A stretch of DNA of 64,000 nt, taken from positions 6,324,001-6,388,000 of the forward strand of contig NC_067203.1 in NCBI RefSeq assembly GCF_026262505.1, in the 5' to 3' direction. A model generated the notes under the pieces. That model was not told where the DNA came from, did no database searches, and was given only the letters and a program-made list of their open reading frames with translations. Position 1 is the first letter of the stretch. The number at the start of each line of letters is the position of its first letter. The translations under genes and the position numbers were made by a program. Positions 30,171 to 41,880 of the stretch are shown here, in pieces. The DNA is from Trichomonas vaginalis G3 (Eukaryota > Parabasalia > Trichomonadida > Trichomonadidae).

Positions 30171-30276
30171 CTATATGATGGCGATAAAAATTGAATAGGG
30201 TACCATGATTGAAAAAAGGAGTTTAGATAAAATCTAATGAATCATTTTAACCAAAATTAGTGTACAGCGAGTTTTT

Positions 30277-33200
30277 TTAGAATATACGATCTGTTGTTAA
30301 TATATGTACTATAGAGTTGATATCTTCCATCTCGATATTTGCACCATGTGAAATAAGAAGTTCGAATGTTTCTTTACTATTATTCATTGCTGCAATATGA
30401 AGGGCAGTTAGTCCATTATTATCTGTTTCATTGATATTTGCACCATGTGAAATAAAAAGTTCGGCTGTTACTTTACTATTATGTTATGCTGCAATATGAA
30501 GGGCAGTTTCTCCATCGTTATCTTTTTCATTGATATTTGCACCATGTGAAATAAGAAGTTCGGCTGTTTCTTTGCTATTAAAATATGATGCATATTGAAG
30601 GGCAGTTAGTCCATCGTTATCTTTTTCATTGATATTTGCACCATACGAAATAAGAAGCTCGGCTGTTTCTTTGCTATTATTTTCTGCTGCTCTATGAAGA
30701 GCGGTATTTCCATCATTATCTTTTTCATTGATATTTGCACCATGTGAAATAAGAAGTTCGGCTGTTACTTTACTATTAAAATATGATGCAATATGAAGTG
30801 CGGTTTCTCCATCGTTATCTTTTTCATTGATATTTGCACCATGTGAAATAAGAAGTTCGGCTGTTTCTTTGCTATTAAAATATGATGCATATTGAAGGGC
30901 AGTTAGTCCATCGTTATCTTTTTCATTGATATTTACACCATACGAAATAAGAAGTTCGGCTGTTTCTTTGCTATTTTTTTCTGCTGCTCTATGAAGAGCG
31001 GTATTTCCTTTAATATCTTTTTCATTGATATTTGCACCATGTGAAATAAGAAGTTCGGCTGTTACTTTACTATTAAAATATGATGCATATTGAAGGGCAG
31101 TTAGTCCATTTATATCTTTTTCATTGATATTTGCACCATACGAAATAAGAAGCTCGGCTGTTTCTTTGCTATTATTTTCTGCTGCTCTATGAAGAGCGGT
31201 ATTTCCATCATTATTCTTTTCATCGATATTTGCACCATGTGAAATAAGAAGTTCGGCTGTTACTTTACTATTAAAATATGATGCAATATGAAGTGCGGTT
31301 TCTCCATCGTTATCTTTTTCATTGATATTTACACCATACGAAATAAGAAGTTCGGTTATTTCTTTATTGTTTTTGAATGTCGCAAAATGAAGAGCGGTAT
31401 TTCCTTTAATATCTTTTTCATTGATATTTGCACCATGTGAAATAAGAAGTTCGGCTGTTACTTTACTATTAAAATATGATGCATATTGAAGGGCAGTTAG
31501 TCCATTATTATCTGTTTCATTGATATTTACACCATGTGAAATAAGAAGTTCGGCTGTTTCTTTGCTATTTTTTTCTGCTGCTCTATGAAGAGCGGTTTGT
31601 CCATCATTATTCTTTTCATCGATATTTGCACCATGTGAAATAAGAAGTTCGGTTATTTCTTTATTGTTTTTGAATGCTGCTCTATGAAGGGCAGTTAGTC
31701 CATCGTTATCTTTTTCATTGATATTTGCACCATACGAAATAAGAAGTTCGGTTATTTCTTTATTGTTTTTGAATGCTGAAAGATGAAGAGCAGTATTTCC
31801 TTTAATATCTTTTTCATTGATATTTGCACCATGTGAAATAAGAAGTTCGGCTGTTACTTTACTATTAAAATATGATGCATATTGAAGGGCAGTTTCTCCA
31901 TCGTTATCTTTTTCATTGATATTTGCACCATGTGAAATAAGAAGTTCGGCTGTTTCTTTGCTATTTTTTTCTGCTGCTCTATGAAGAGCGGTTTGTCCAT
32001 CATTATTCTTTTCATCGATATTTGCACCATGCGAAATAAGAAGTTCGGTTATTTCTTTATTGTTTTTGAATGCTGAAAGAGGAAGAGCGGTATTTCCTTT
32101 AATATCTTTTTCATTGATATTTGCACCATGTGAAATAAGAAGTTCGGCTGTTTCTTTGCTATTTTTTTCTGCTGCTCTATGAAGAGCGGTTTGTCCATCA
32201 TTATTCTTTTCATCGATATTTGCACCATGCGAAATAAGAAGTTCGGTTATTTCTTTATTGTTTTTGAATGCTGAAAGATGAAGAGCGGTATTTCCATCAT
32301 TATCTTTTTCATTGATATTTACACCATGTGAAATAAGAAGTTCGGCTGTTTCTTTACTATTAAAATATGATGCAATATGAAGGGCAGTTAGTCCATTATT
32401 ATCTGTTTCATTGATATTTACACCATACGAAATAAGAAGTTCGGCTGTTTCTTTGCTATTTTTTTCTGCTGCTCTATGAAGAGCGGTATTTCCTTTAATA
32501 TCTTTTTCATTGATATTTGCACCATACGAAATAAGAAGCTCGGCTGTTTCTTTGCTATTATTTTCTGCTGCTCTATGAAGAGCGGTATTTCCATCATTAT
32601 CTTTTTCATTGATATTTGCACCATGTGAAATAAGAAGTTCGGTTATTTCTTTATTGTTTTTGAATGCTGCTCTATGAAGGGCAGTTAGTCCATCGTTATC
32701 TTTTTCATTGATATTTGCACCATGTGAAATAAGAAGTTCGGCTGTTACTTTACTATTAAAATATGATGCATATTGAAGGGCAGTTAGTCCATTATTATCT
32801 GTTTCATTGATATTTACACCATACGAAATAAGAAGTTCGGCTGTTTCTTTGCTATTTTTTTCTGCTGCTCTATGAAGAGCGGTATTTCCTTTAATATCTT
32901 TTTCATTGATATTTGCACCATGTGAAATAAGAAGTTCGGCTGTTTCTTTGCTATTATTTTCTGCTGCTCTATGAAGGGCAGTTAGTCCATCGTTATCTTT
33001 TTCATTGATATTTGCACCATGTGAAATAAGAAGTTCGGCTGTTTCTTTACTATTATTCATTGCTGCAATATGAAGGGCAGTTAGTCCATTATTATCTGTT
33101 TCATTGATATTTACACCATACGAAATAAGAAGTTCGGCTGTTTCTTTATTGTTTTTGAATGCTGCTCTATGAAGAGCGATATTTCCTTTAATATCTTTTT

Positions 33201-34643
33201 CATTGATATTTGCACCATGCGAAATAAGAAGTTCGGTTATTTCTTTATTGTTTTTGAATGTCGCAAAATGAAGAGCGGTATTTCCTTTAATATCTTTTTC
33301 ATTGATATTTGCACCATACGAAATAAGAAGCTCGGTTATTTCTTTATTGTTTTTGAATGTCGCAAAATGAAGAGCGGTATTTCCTTTAATATCTTTTTCA
33401 TTGATATTTGCACCATACGAAATAAGAAGCTCGGCTGTTTCTTTGCTATTATTTTCTGCTGCAATATGAAGAGGGGTTTTCCAGTCTTTATCTTTTTCAT
33501 TGATATTTGCACCATGTGAAATAAGAAGTTCGGCTGTTACTTTACTATTAGATCTTGCTGCATAATAAAGGGCAGTTAGTCCATTATTATCTTTTTCATT
33601 GATATTTGCACCATGTGAAATAAGAAGTTCGGCTGTTTCTTTACTATTAAAATATGATGCACAATGAAGGGCAGTTTGTCCATTTTGTTTTTTAATATTG
33701 ATGCCTTTAACTCTTAAAAAAAATATTCTGAAAATGATGGGATATTAAACATCGTTGAATGGATGAAACATTCGTTAAAATCATTAGTTTGATCGAAATA
33801 CACCAAAAATGATTCAAGATTATCATATTTTCCACACAATAATAAATTGTTCTCTATTTTGTATTCATTCATCAAGAATGTAACAAAATCAATATTGTGA
33901 GAAATAATTGCATATTCCATGCATTTATCATATGGTTTTGCATATTCCATGCACTTACAATTTGGTTTTCTATATTTCAAACATTCGCTCATGATCTCTT
34001 GATTTCCTCCTAAAAATGATAATTGTAGACATAAATCAGTTATTTTTGGTTCAAATTTTGATCTTAATAACTTGAAACAATCGACTGCTCCATGGTAACA
34101 ACATAATTCAAGTAATGAATATCCTTTTTTAGAGAATGGATATAAATGGCTTTTAAGTTTTTGATCTTCATCAAATTCTTCTCTTTCTGTGAAATATATG
34201 AATTTTCCTAAGTCATTAGTCATAATTGCTCTGTAAATTGAATTTTCTGAATGAATATCTCTATAATTTAGTTCTATTTCTTTGAAATCATCAGTCTTAT
34301 CTAGTAGAATATCATATTCTTTATAAAACAAGAAGTTCGAAATACTTTTGATGTTGTTAACCTCTTTCACTTCATTATTATCATATATAAGTTTTGCGAG
34401 TTTCAAGTATGATTTTGTATAGCGGTTATTATACGGAATCACATTTAAAACACCTTTTATAATAGATTGCACATAATGCCTCTTTGAATCAATTAATTCT
34501 GTTTTGATCATTTCGTAAATTGAGTTTATTTCGTCTTCTTTTTCCGTTTTTAACCTATAAATTGCATTATATGAATCGATATAATATTTATAATAACTCC
34601 TCAATTTGCTGTATTCATTAGTATTAATGCCTTGAACAGACAT
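30277..34643 (-). pseudogene. Giant ankyrin-repeat gene, disrupted, about 34 repeats
   Basis: The first 309 codons encode the trichomonad ankyrin leader (SVQGINTNEYSKLRSYYKYYIDSYNAIY..., DUF3447-type helical region). Then come about 34 ankyrin repeats of exactly 33 residues (99 bp), ending in DINSIVHILTTDRIF at 30277. Two defects are visible: one base appears lost from a T run (T8) near 33717, separating leader and repeats, and a TAA at 30484 lies about 70 codons before the natural end. Repeats come in a few types (AENNSKETAELL, ASYFNSKVTAELL, AFKNNKEITELL) used many times over. Ankyrin proteins bind other proteins; the target is unknown. Homopolymer and repeat location make sequencing or assembly error possible. 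Confidence 0.85.
30300..33712 (-). repeat. 99-bp tandem repeat array within the ankyrin gene
   Basis: The word GATATTT(G/A)CACCAT recurs at exactly 99-bp steps (for example 33601, 33502, 33403, 33304, 33205, 33106, 33007), about 34 units in all. Units differ by a few bases and fall into alternating types, giving a higher-order pattern that fits unequal crossing-over or gene conversion. Confidence 0.95.
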
Positions 34644-35117
34644 TAAAAAAATTTAAATGTCATTTTTATAAAACTTCCAGCAAATTATGAATTATAGAGG
34701 ATATATAAAAAAATAAAGCAACAAAATGAATTAAGTAGATGGGGAAATATTATATGAATGTGGAAAGTTTTTCTACGATAAATTTTCCACAATTTTTTTC
34801 AAATTTTCATATAGCTCTCTCAAATTTTGATAAGTCCAAAATCTTGATAATTTTTTGAGAGCAAAGTTCATCGGTGTATATTAATGGATCATGCCAGATT
34901 TTTTTGCATCAAACAGATCATTCTTTATATGAAAAATTACATAGGTATATTGGAATTATAAAATTTCCAACATTAATCTTAACATTAACATTCTCTGAAT
35001 GATTATAATTAGGGAATTTTCGCCAATATTTGCATTCCAATTATACAAATAATACATGTTATCCGAATAAAATAATATTTTACAAACAAACAAGCTTTTT
35101 TCTAAAAATAATAATAA
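34644..35117. other. Intergenic, nothing recognised
   Basis: AT-rich spacer of about 470 bp. No supported feature. Confidence 0.4.
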
Positions 35118-36158
35118 CTACAAGACATCATCAACATTTGGTAACTCGTAGCTCTCTGGAGCAGATTTACAAGTTAATTGTTCATTGAAAATTTCCCAAT
35201 AAGTATCGTAATTTGATCCGAAATGTTCTCCATTGGCAAGTCTGAGATGGTGGTTCACAGCTACTCTATCCTCTTTAACATCAAAGTTATGGCGTTTGTG
35301 GTTCACGTGATAAATAGGTGGACTCAAATTAAAAGTGACCGTATGGATTGATACGTTATTATTTAGAAATCCAACAAGCCAATTATCCCAATTATATCGT
35401 CCCATAATGAAAGGAGGAATCTTTTGGGGATCAAATGGCAAAACATCTGTTCTGAATGTAAATGTATCAACACCATAAGGACTATGATCAGAATGGTTAC
35501 ATTTCATGACAAAGTCATCAATTTCTTTTAAGAAATATTTAGATCCGTAATGTAATTCATTTAATAGCTCTGGTTTCAAGTCGAAATCAATTCTTTGACC
35601 AATCATTACTATTGGCTTATCCTTAAGTACAGCGTAAACTTGCTTAACTCGTGTGAGCCAACCTGATGATAAAACTATGTCACTGTTAATGAAACAAACA
35701 TACTTGGATTCGACATACTGAATACCTTTAATAAACCATTCATCAATGTAAGGTATGCTTTTATGATCTGCTCGAATAGGACCAGCATAAATCACGCGAT
35801 TTGGACCATATAACTTATCAAGTAGTGATGGAAACTTGTCAGTAGGGTCAAAATCACTTCTATATATGAATAACAGAACTCGACTTTTATTTGAGACTGA
35901 TAACCAAGAATGAATTGCCAGTTTATTCCTTTCGAATATATTGCCGTTACTAAATTTCCTTGGAACAGTAATAAATGTTATATCTTCAAAGTTATTATAT
36001 ATCTTTTTCCGAGATCCTATTGGACGTGGACACAATGGATTCGTTTCTCGTGAAGAATAATAGCGCTTACATATTAAGAAATTAACAAGAATAACTATTG
36101 CTATACTTATACCATCAAAAATAAGAAATTTTCGAGGCAAATATTTCAATCTCTTCAT
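35118..36158 (-). CDS. Type II membrane glycosyltransferase-like protein, 346 aa
   Basis: A short basic cytosolic start (MKRLKYLPRK) and a signal anchor at about residues 11-30 give a type II topology typical of Golgi enzymes. The lumenal part has a GT-A-like core: KYVCFINSDIVLSSGW at about 152-167 contains a D-x-D-like NSDIV motif on a strand, then a conserved NWDNWLVGFL segment and His-rich end. It probably transfers a sugar to glycans in the secretory pathway. The sugar and acceptor are unknown. A CCCCCTTTTT block precedes the start. Confidence 0.6.
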   Translation of the reverse strand: MKRLKYLPRKFLIFDGISIAIVILVNFLICKRYYSSRETNPLCPRPIGSRKKIYNNFEDITFITVPRKFSNGNIFERNKLAIHSWLSVSNKSRVLLFIYRSDFDPTDKFPSLLDKLYGPNRVIYAGPIRADHKSIPYIDEWFIKGIQYVESKYVCFINSDIVLSSGWLTRVKQVYAVLKDKPIVMIGQRIDFDLKPELLNELHYGSKYFLKEIDDFVMKCNHSDHSPYGVDTFTFRTDVLPFDPQKIPPFIMGRYNWDNWLVGFLNNNVSIHTVTFNLSPPIYHVNHKRHNFDVKEDRVAVNHHLRLANGEHFGSNYDTYWEIFNEQLTCKSAPESYELPNVDDVL

Positions 36159-36380
36159 TTATTTTTTTAAAAAGGGGGAAAGAATTTTTTTGATTGGGTG
36201 AATCTATTTTTGTTATTTCTTTATACACTAGAGTGCTGAAAAGCACCTTCTTAACGATATTAGCTTGCTTATCCCCATGTTTTGTTATAATCACATCAAA
36301 TTCTCATTAAATAGGGAACATTTATAAAATTATTAAATTATTTATGCACAAATTATTATTTGCTTATAAAATATATACGT

Positions 36381-37577
36381 TTAGTAGTTTAAAGTTGAAA
36401 CAATTGTTCCACCCCATTCAATAACTGTGAAGCCATCACGTTTGAATCTTGGAAGATCTTGTGGTTCAATTTCTTCAGGAATATCGAGAGGGAGAGCGGC
36501 AAAGAATACTCTGTTTATGTTCTGTGGCTTCGGTTCTACAGTCATTGGACACATCTCATCAAAGTTTTCGAACTGGAAGCATATTTTGACGAATTTGTAG
36601 GCGACAAGCTTGGGACACCAGTATGTAATGAAGTCACATATCTCAGCATCGTTGAGATTCATCATTTTAAGCTTGTCTTCGAAGAACTCAATGCTTTCTT
36701 GACCTTTAATTACGAAACCTCTTTCCATGTTAAGATTTGGATAGAAGAGTGTTTCCCAGAAGAGATATCTCATCTTCTTACCTCTATGTTTGATTTCTCC
36801 TGATGGATTGGCTTTAACTTTCCATGTACTTCCTTCATCGAAAGAAGGGTAAACAAATGAGAAAATACCATCATTGATTTTGATGTTAACATTCACATCC
36901 ATTTCTTCCATAGGATATAAATATATTACTGGCTTTCCGCCACGATTTCGCCAAGCTAAATTAAGAATACTGCCTGGTTGGATATTATAATCTGATAAAG
37001 GATGATCATGTTGAATTTGTTTATTACCAGCCCTCAGCTTGTATTGATCCGCGGAAATACCTGTTGCCTTTTGAAATTGTTGGAAAAATTGTGTTGTATC
37101 CATATGTTTGATGTCGATACCTGATATTATGCATTCTGATCCAGAACATTTTAGTATCACTTCAAAACCACCACGACCAAATGAAACATAATTGGGAAGT
37201 TTTAATGGTCTAGAACTGGATTCGCATCTTCTTTCCTCAGTTTCATTTTGGCTTTCCAATTGTTTACCATTTTTATAAAATGAAAATATTTTAGTTAGAG
37301 TTGGAATTCCGAAAACAGAATTGAAAATTTCTTCAACTTCTTCAACTTCTTTTCTAGTCTTGAAATCAGCTATATGAGCACGACTCATCATCTTAAACAT
37401 ATCATCTTTACCATGATAATCTGCAAGATTTTTGAACAAATTAGAAAATTGAGTTGGAGTTAAAGTTGTAGAATTGAGAACTTTGCATATATGTAGAGGT
37501 TTTGTAGAAGATAAGAATGTATCATCATCAATATAATGGGATATGTTTTCACTAATAGCCTTCCAATCTACCTCCAT
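36381..37577 (-). CDS. Ubiquitin-like-domain protein with conserved IYLYP C-terminal domain, 398 aa
   Basis: Numbered from the first ATG at 37577. Residues about 1-110 are helical and unassigned. Residues about 138-210 form a ubiquitin-like fold (FEVILKCSG...DTTQFFQQFQKATGISADQYKLRAGNKQI...LSDYNIQPGSILNLAWR). Directly after it comes GKPVIYLYP (214-222) and a beta-rich domain with YLFWETLFYP, ending in an EWGG segment. The Ubl lacks a terminal Gly-Gly processing site in the usual place because the chain continues. Proteins of this build occur in several protists; the function of the second domain is not known to me. Confidence 0.7.
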   Translation of the reverse strand: MEVDWKAISENISHYIDDDTFLSSTKPLHICKVLNSTTLTPTQFSNLFKNLADYHGKDDMFKMMSRAHIADFKTRKEVEEVEEIFNSVFGIPTLTKIFSFYKNGKQLESQNETEERRCESSSRPLKLPNYVSFGRGGFEVILKCSGSECIISGIDIKHMDTTQFFQQFQKATGISADQYKLRAGNKQIQHDHPLSDYNIQPGSILNLAWRNRGGKPVIYLYPMEEMDVNVNIKINDGIFSFVYPSFDEGSTWKVKANPSGEIKHRGKKMRYLFWETLFYPNLNMERGFVIKGQESIEFFEDKLKMMNLNDAEICDFITYWCPKLVAYKFVKICFQFENFDEMCPMTVEPKPQNINRVFFAALPLDIPEEIEPQDLPRFKRDGFTVIEWGGTIVSTLNY

Positions 37578-38167
37578 TGTTTTAACAACACTGAAAATTT
37601 TAGATTTTTTTTCCACTTCAGAAATCAAGAGTCGAAATTTATCAGTTTGAGAACTTTACAAAATTTGCAAACTTTTACTCCACACTCAATGTGATACATG
37701 AATAACCTATTATCAGCCATATTAAAAATCGTTTCACTACTTTTAATTTTTCTACGACTTTTTCGGTGCTAAAAATTGAGAGCACTCCAGTTTGACAATA
37801 TTTCCATTTGTAAACAACATGTATCAATAATAGTATTAAAAAAGCAAGAACGCATATAAAAATTCATACCTTTCTAACTGACTTATTAGTATTTTCTATT
37901 GTTATTTCCAAAAGAATTTCATAGATTGTGAGGAAAAAAGATTTATATATGGCACATCTTATTGATCATTTTCATATTAAAGTCTTAGTTAGTGGCAAAC
38001 ATAAAAGATTTAGGAAAATGGTCAATAAATCACAAATATTTGAACATCCATTTGAATTTCTAAAAAAATTATATAAATAGTTTTAAAATTCACGTTTACA
38101 TATTCAGAAATAAAGAAATAAAAATAATAAGAATAAAAAAAATTATTTCGCTCTATAAATAAAGTTA
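37578..38167. other. Intergenic, nothing recognised
   Basis: About 590 bp, AT-rich, no supported gene or RNA. Confidence 0.4.
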
Positions 38168-40036
38168 CTACAGTTTGTAAAGTAATGTAAGAACATTGGA
38201 CATTGAGAATTTGTTAGCAATGTCTTTGCATGCCGCGACATTATCTTCAGACATCTTAACTCCCTTTTCGAGAAGGTAAAGAGCAGTTTTCTCGTCATGC
38301 TCTTCGATAGATGCAAGAAGAGGAACCTTTCCAACGTTATTTGGAGCGTTGTAATCGGCACCATTTGAGATTAAAATTTTGACAACGTCAAATCTCTTGT
38401 TTTTGCATGCAATGAAGACCGGTGTATTCATTTCGCCATCTCTCATATTGATGTCAACGCCGTTTTCGATCAATTCGTTGAGCATATCCATTAATCCATA
38501 CATTGAGCAGTAGTGGATAGCAGCGAATCCCTTCTCATCGACCATAGAGACATCACACTTCTTTGAAAGGAAGGTTCTGGCGAGATCCATGAAACTTTTG
38601 ATAATACACCTCAAAAACGGTGTTTGTAGCTTCTCATTTGCGATGTTCATATCTGCTCCATGACTGAGGAGGTAGTCGACAGCCTTGATTCTGTTGAAAT
38701 CCGCACATAAATATAATGCAGTTTGTCCCTTAGCGTTTTGGAAGTTTATATCGGAGTTCTTCTCAAGGAGGAAGTCAGCAGTTTCGAAATTACCTGCAAT
38801 AACTGCTTCCATGAAGGGGGTTTGGCGAATAAGATTTGTCCTTTCGACTGAAGATCCGAAATCAACAAGTAACTTACAGATTGAGGTGAAGCCATATCTG
38901 GAGGCTTCGATCAAAGCGTTCGAAAAGCTTTCGTCCGAATAATTGAGATCAGGAGCCGCAAAAACTTTTTCGAAAAACTGCTTGAAGTTAAACGATTCGG
39001 TTGCGGATGACCAGTTGTAGGAGTATGGAGGGAAATCTTTTGCGAGCTCGCGATATCCATCTAAGATATGTCGTTCAACAAGCTTGTTCATGGTTTCGGG
39101 TGATAGCTCGTACTTCTTAAAATCAAGGGCAGCAAGGATTTCTTGGTTTCCGCCTAAAAAGGCCTTATGATAATCCATTGAATGGATTTTGTGGCCTTTT
39201 TTGAGTAAAAACTTGAAAATGTTAGGAGAACCGACTTTGATTGAGAATGCGAGTGCTGCCCATTGGTCAGATTCGGAAAGGCTATCGTAAATTTCTTTGA
39301 ATTTATCGAGATCGTCTTTGAAAACGACGTATTTCATTCCGCCTGATTTGCAATTGAGAACAATTTCCTCATCCGTAAGATTTTTGTGCTTATCGGGTAT
39401 TTCTTTGTCAATAAAACCTCTTTTGATTAAAAATGTTTCCATTCCTCTAAGAATATCCACTTGTTTTCGATCCAATTGGACGTTCATAGAGCGTAATAGA
39501 TTTGTAATAGTGTCGACATAGAATATCGTGAAAATCTTGCGTCTTTTTTGAATTGCCACGATCATCTTCAGGCATTCGGTAAGGGTGTAAACATTTTGGG
39601 CTATTGCATCTTTCATTATGTTAACAATTTCTTGAATACTGTTTTTATTGTGTTGGTAAAGGAGTTCTGAAATTAAAATATAATTATTGTAAATGGTGTT
39701 ATATATGGACATATCTCGAATTCTTCCAACACCTGCACGAATTGCAATGACTAGTTCAATTGATGCTACCCAACTCTCCGCTTCTCTTTCATTTTCAGCG
39801 ACAAAATGGAAAAATTTATGGGTATCTGATTCAACAGTGAAGCAGGGTTGGACTTTAAAGGTCTTATTCAAGAAGGGATACATGAATTTGTGGATCTGAA
39901 TTTCGCCTTTAAATTCGCCATCTTTTCGGGTTAAATAGACCAGCTTATCATATGTTAGTTCGAGCCACCTTTCTTTAAAGTTTTTAATAATGTGGCCTTG
40001 CTTCTTGACGAGTCCTTCTTTAAATATTCCTTGCAT
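38168..40036 (-). CDS. PH-domain and ankyrin-repeat protein, 622 aa
   Basis: From the ATG at 40036 the protein begins with a PH domain (GIFKEGLVKKQGHIIKNFKERW..., closing with the invariant Trp in AESWVASIELVI, about residues 1-100). A helical DUF3447-like region follows (about 110-340, with FLLKKGHKIHSMDYHKAFLGGNQEIL). The last 270 residues hold eight or so ankyrin repeats (TPFMEAVIAGNFETADFLLEKNSDINFQ type). PH domains usually bind phosphoinositides, so a membrane-linked scaffold is likely. Unlike the other ankyrin genes here, the repeats are diverse and the frame is intact. The upstream in-frame stretch lacks an ATG. Confidence 0.85.
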   Translation of the reverse strand: MQGIFKEGLVKKQGHIIKNFKERWLELTYDKLVYLTRKDGEFKGEIQIHKFMYPFLNKTFKVQPCFTVESDTHKFFHFVAENEREAESWVASIELVIAIRAGVGRIRDMSIYNTIYNNYILISELLYQHNKNSIQEIVNIMKDAIAQNVYTLTECLKMIVAIQKRRKIFTIFYVDTITNLLRSMNVQLDRKQVDILRGMETFLIKRGFIDKEIPDKHKNLTDEEIVLNCKSGGMKYVVFKDDLDKFKEIYDSLSESDQWAALAFSIKVGSPNIFKFLLKKGHKIHSMDYHKAFLGGNQEILAALDFKKYELSPETMNKLVERHILDGYRELAKDFPPYSYNWSSATESFNFKQFFEKVFAAPDLNYSDESFSNALIEASRYGFTSICKLLVDFGSSVERTNLIRQTPFMEAVIAGNFETADFLLEKNSDINFQNAKGQTALYLCADFNRIKAVDYLLSHGADMNIANEKLQTPFLRCIIKSFMDLARTFLSKKCDVSMVDEKGFAAIHYCSMYGLMDMLNELIENGVDINMRDGEMNTPVFIACKNKRFDVVKILISNGADYNAPNNVGKVPLLASIEEHDEKTALYLLEKGVKMSEDNVAACKDIANKFSMSNVLTLLYKL

Positions 40037-40393
40037 AGAATGCCAAAAAAATATGTAAACTTTTGAAATACTGATTTCAGCGTTGGCATTCAATTCAATC
40101 GTAATCCAAATGATATCTTTACTACCATGAGCTCAATATTTTTATATCACGTGTAAAAAAATGCGAACTTTACACGTCAGATCATGTTCGGTGATTGGAC
40201 AAAATCAATATTGTTGCGATTTACACTGTGTAAATCATTCAATAAGTCAAACCCCCATAAAGTGAAAAAAGATGTAAAAAAAAGATAATTATTACCAACA
40301 TATGAATACAAATATGGCCATTTTTATCCAAATAAAATTGAGCCTATACAATTTCAATTGTTTATTTTTTACAATTTTCAATCCATCTAAAAA
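40037..40393. other. Divergent promoter region, no gene
   Basis: About 360 bp between two divergent genes. No clear initiator match was found for either. Confidence 0.4.
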
Positions 40394-41518
40394 ATGGAGT
40401 CAATCCTTTGCAACTATGAGCTCCGACACAATCTTATGAATCCAGGATATGGAGAAGTATTTTCAGCAATTCATAAAGGCACTCAAAATGAAGTTGCAAT
40501 CAAAATGATTTCTAAAACATCAAATTACAAAATGGATATAATCAAAAACGATTTATGGGTGCGCCAGAAATTTGATAATCCATTTATTTCACAACTATTC
40601 GAAGTTATTGATTCAAAAGATTATATTTGTTTGGTTTTAGAATACTGTTCAAATGGAAATTTGGTCAAGGCAATAAGTGAAAGGGGAAAATTTAATGAAG
40701 AAGATGCAGCGACGGTCTTTACACAACTTCTTCTTGCGGTAAATTATTTACATAATTCGTGTCAAGTCATACACAGGAACATAAGATGCGAAAATATCAT
40801 GTTCGATAGTCACAGAAACATAAAATTATCCGAGTTCGGATATTGTCAGCATTTAGAAAAAGAAGCAGTTTCAATAACACATTACGGCTCACCAGCTTAT
40901 ATAGCTCCAGAAGTAATACAAGGGAAACCTTATTCATTTGCAAGTGATGTATGGAGTTGCGGCATTGTTCTCTATGCAATGGTCTGTGGCCATCTTCCTT
41001 TTTATGATGTTGATTTATCTACGTTTACTCATAAGATATTATATATGGACATTACTTTTCCGATACATCTTTCCATCGGAATTAAAGATTTACTGAAGAA
41101 AATGCTTGCAAAGAATCCCGCTCACAGAATCAAAGCTGCAGATATATTTAAACATCCATTCTTATCTGATGCAGTTAATAAAATGCGTATCAAATTGCGA
41201 AAGGCAACTGTTGATACCGTTTCGATTTGTAGATCACTTGATGTTTTGGGATATGATTCTGATCAAATTCAATATGAAATAGAAAACGGTGAATCGTCTC
41301 CAGGTACAGTTGCCTATTACATACAATATAGAACCATACTGTCTTATGCAATAATGAACGCTAATTTAAAGGCATCAAGTTATTCAACGCTAAAAGTCAA
41401 CCTTTTGCCAAAACTTCCACTCGCCAATAGCAGAAGAGAATCAGCTGATGTTATAATCAACTCGAATCTTTATAAACAAAAGAAGCCAAAGAGAAATTCA
41501 ATTCTTATGAATATCTAA
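40394..41518 (+). CDS. Catalytically dead CAMK/SNF1-like pseudokinase, 374 aa
   Basis: Kinase fold from residue 8 to about 260, with the ATP-site Lys kept (VAIK, Lys37) and APE kept (171-173). Two catalytic residues are changed: HRD is HRN (Asn129 in VIHRNIRCENIMF), and DFG is EFG (Glu147 in KLSEFGY). The Gly loop is also weak (NPGYGEVF). By family knowledge, loss of both Asp residues abolishes phosphotransfer. A C-terminal UBA-like helical segment follows (about 280-310). It lies tail to tail with a close paralogue (41881-43008) that keeps all catalytic residues, so it may be a scaffold or regulator of that kinase. Confidence 0.9.
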   Translation: MESILCNYELRHNLMNPGYGEVFSAIHKGTQNEVAIKMISKTSNYKMDIIKNDLWVRQKFDNPFISQLFEVIDSKDYICLVLEYCSNGNLVKAISERGKFNEEDAATVFTQLLLAVNYLHNSCQVIHRNIRCENIMFDSHRNIKLSEFGYCQHLEKEAVSITHYGSPAYIAPEVIQGKPYSFASDVWSCGIVLYAMVCGHLPFYDVDLSTFTHKILYMDITFPIHLSIGIKDLLKKMLAKNPAHRIKAADIFKHPFLSDAVNKMRIKLRKATVDTVSICRSLDVLGYDSDQIQYEIENGESSPGTVAYYIQYRTILSYAIMNANLKASSYSTLKVNLLPKLPLANSRRESADVIINSNLYKQKKPKRNSILMNI

Positions 41519-41880
41519 CTCAGAACGCATTGATATCTCTTGAAATATCCATTATAATATATGGATTTTTGATTTCCAATTTTCTTCGTAAGTGATTCAC
41601 GACCAATATTGGAAATAAATTTGGATCACATGTCCTGTGTTTTGGAGCTTGCCATTTAGATATTCATTATCACAGAAAGCAACAGCTAGCATACGATCCA
41701 GATTTTATGGCTTTACTTGTGTTATCGAACTGTGAGAATAAAATTTATCTATTTTTTTATTGAAAAAACCAAATCGTTTGAACACCGATATAATAATATG
41801 CTTTATTATTTGAAAACAAATTAAAAATAAACAAAAATAATTGCGTTATTAATTTGATCTAATGAGAGTTGGACCAATTT
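41519..41880. other. Convergent intergenic spacer, nothing recognised
   Basis: About 360 bp between the 3' ends of the kinase pair. No gene. Confidence 0.4.

Noticed and set aside
33169-33519. Plus-strand repetitive frame opposite the ankyrin array
   Set aside because: It is the antisense of the 99-bp repeats; the periodicity comes from the ankyrin gene.
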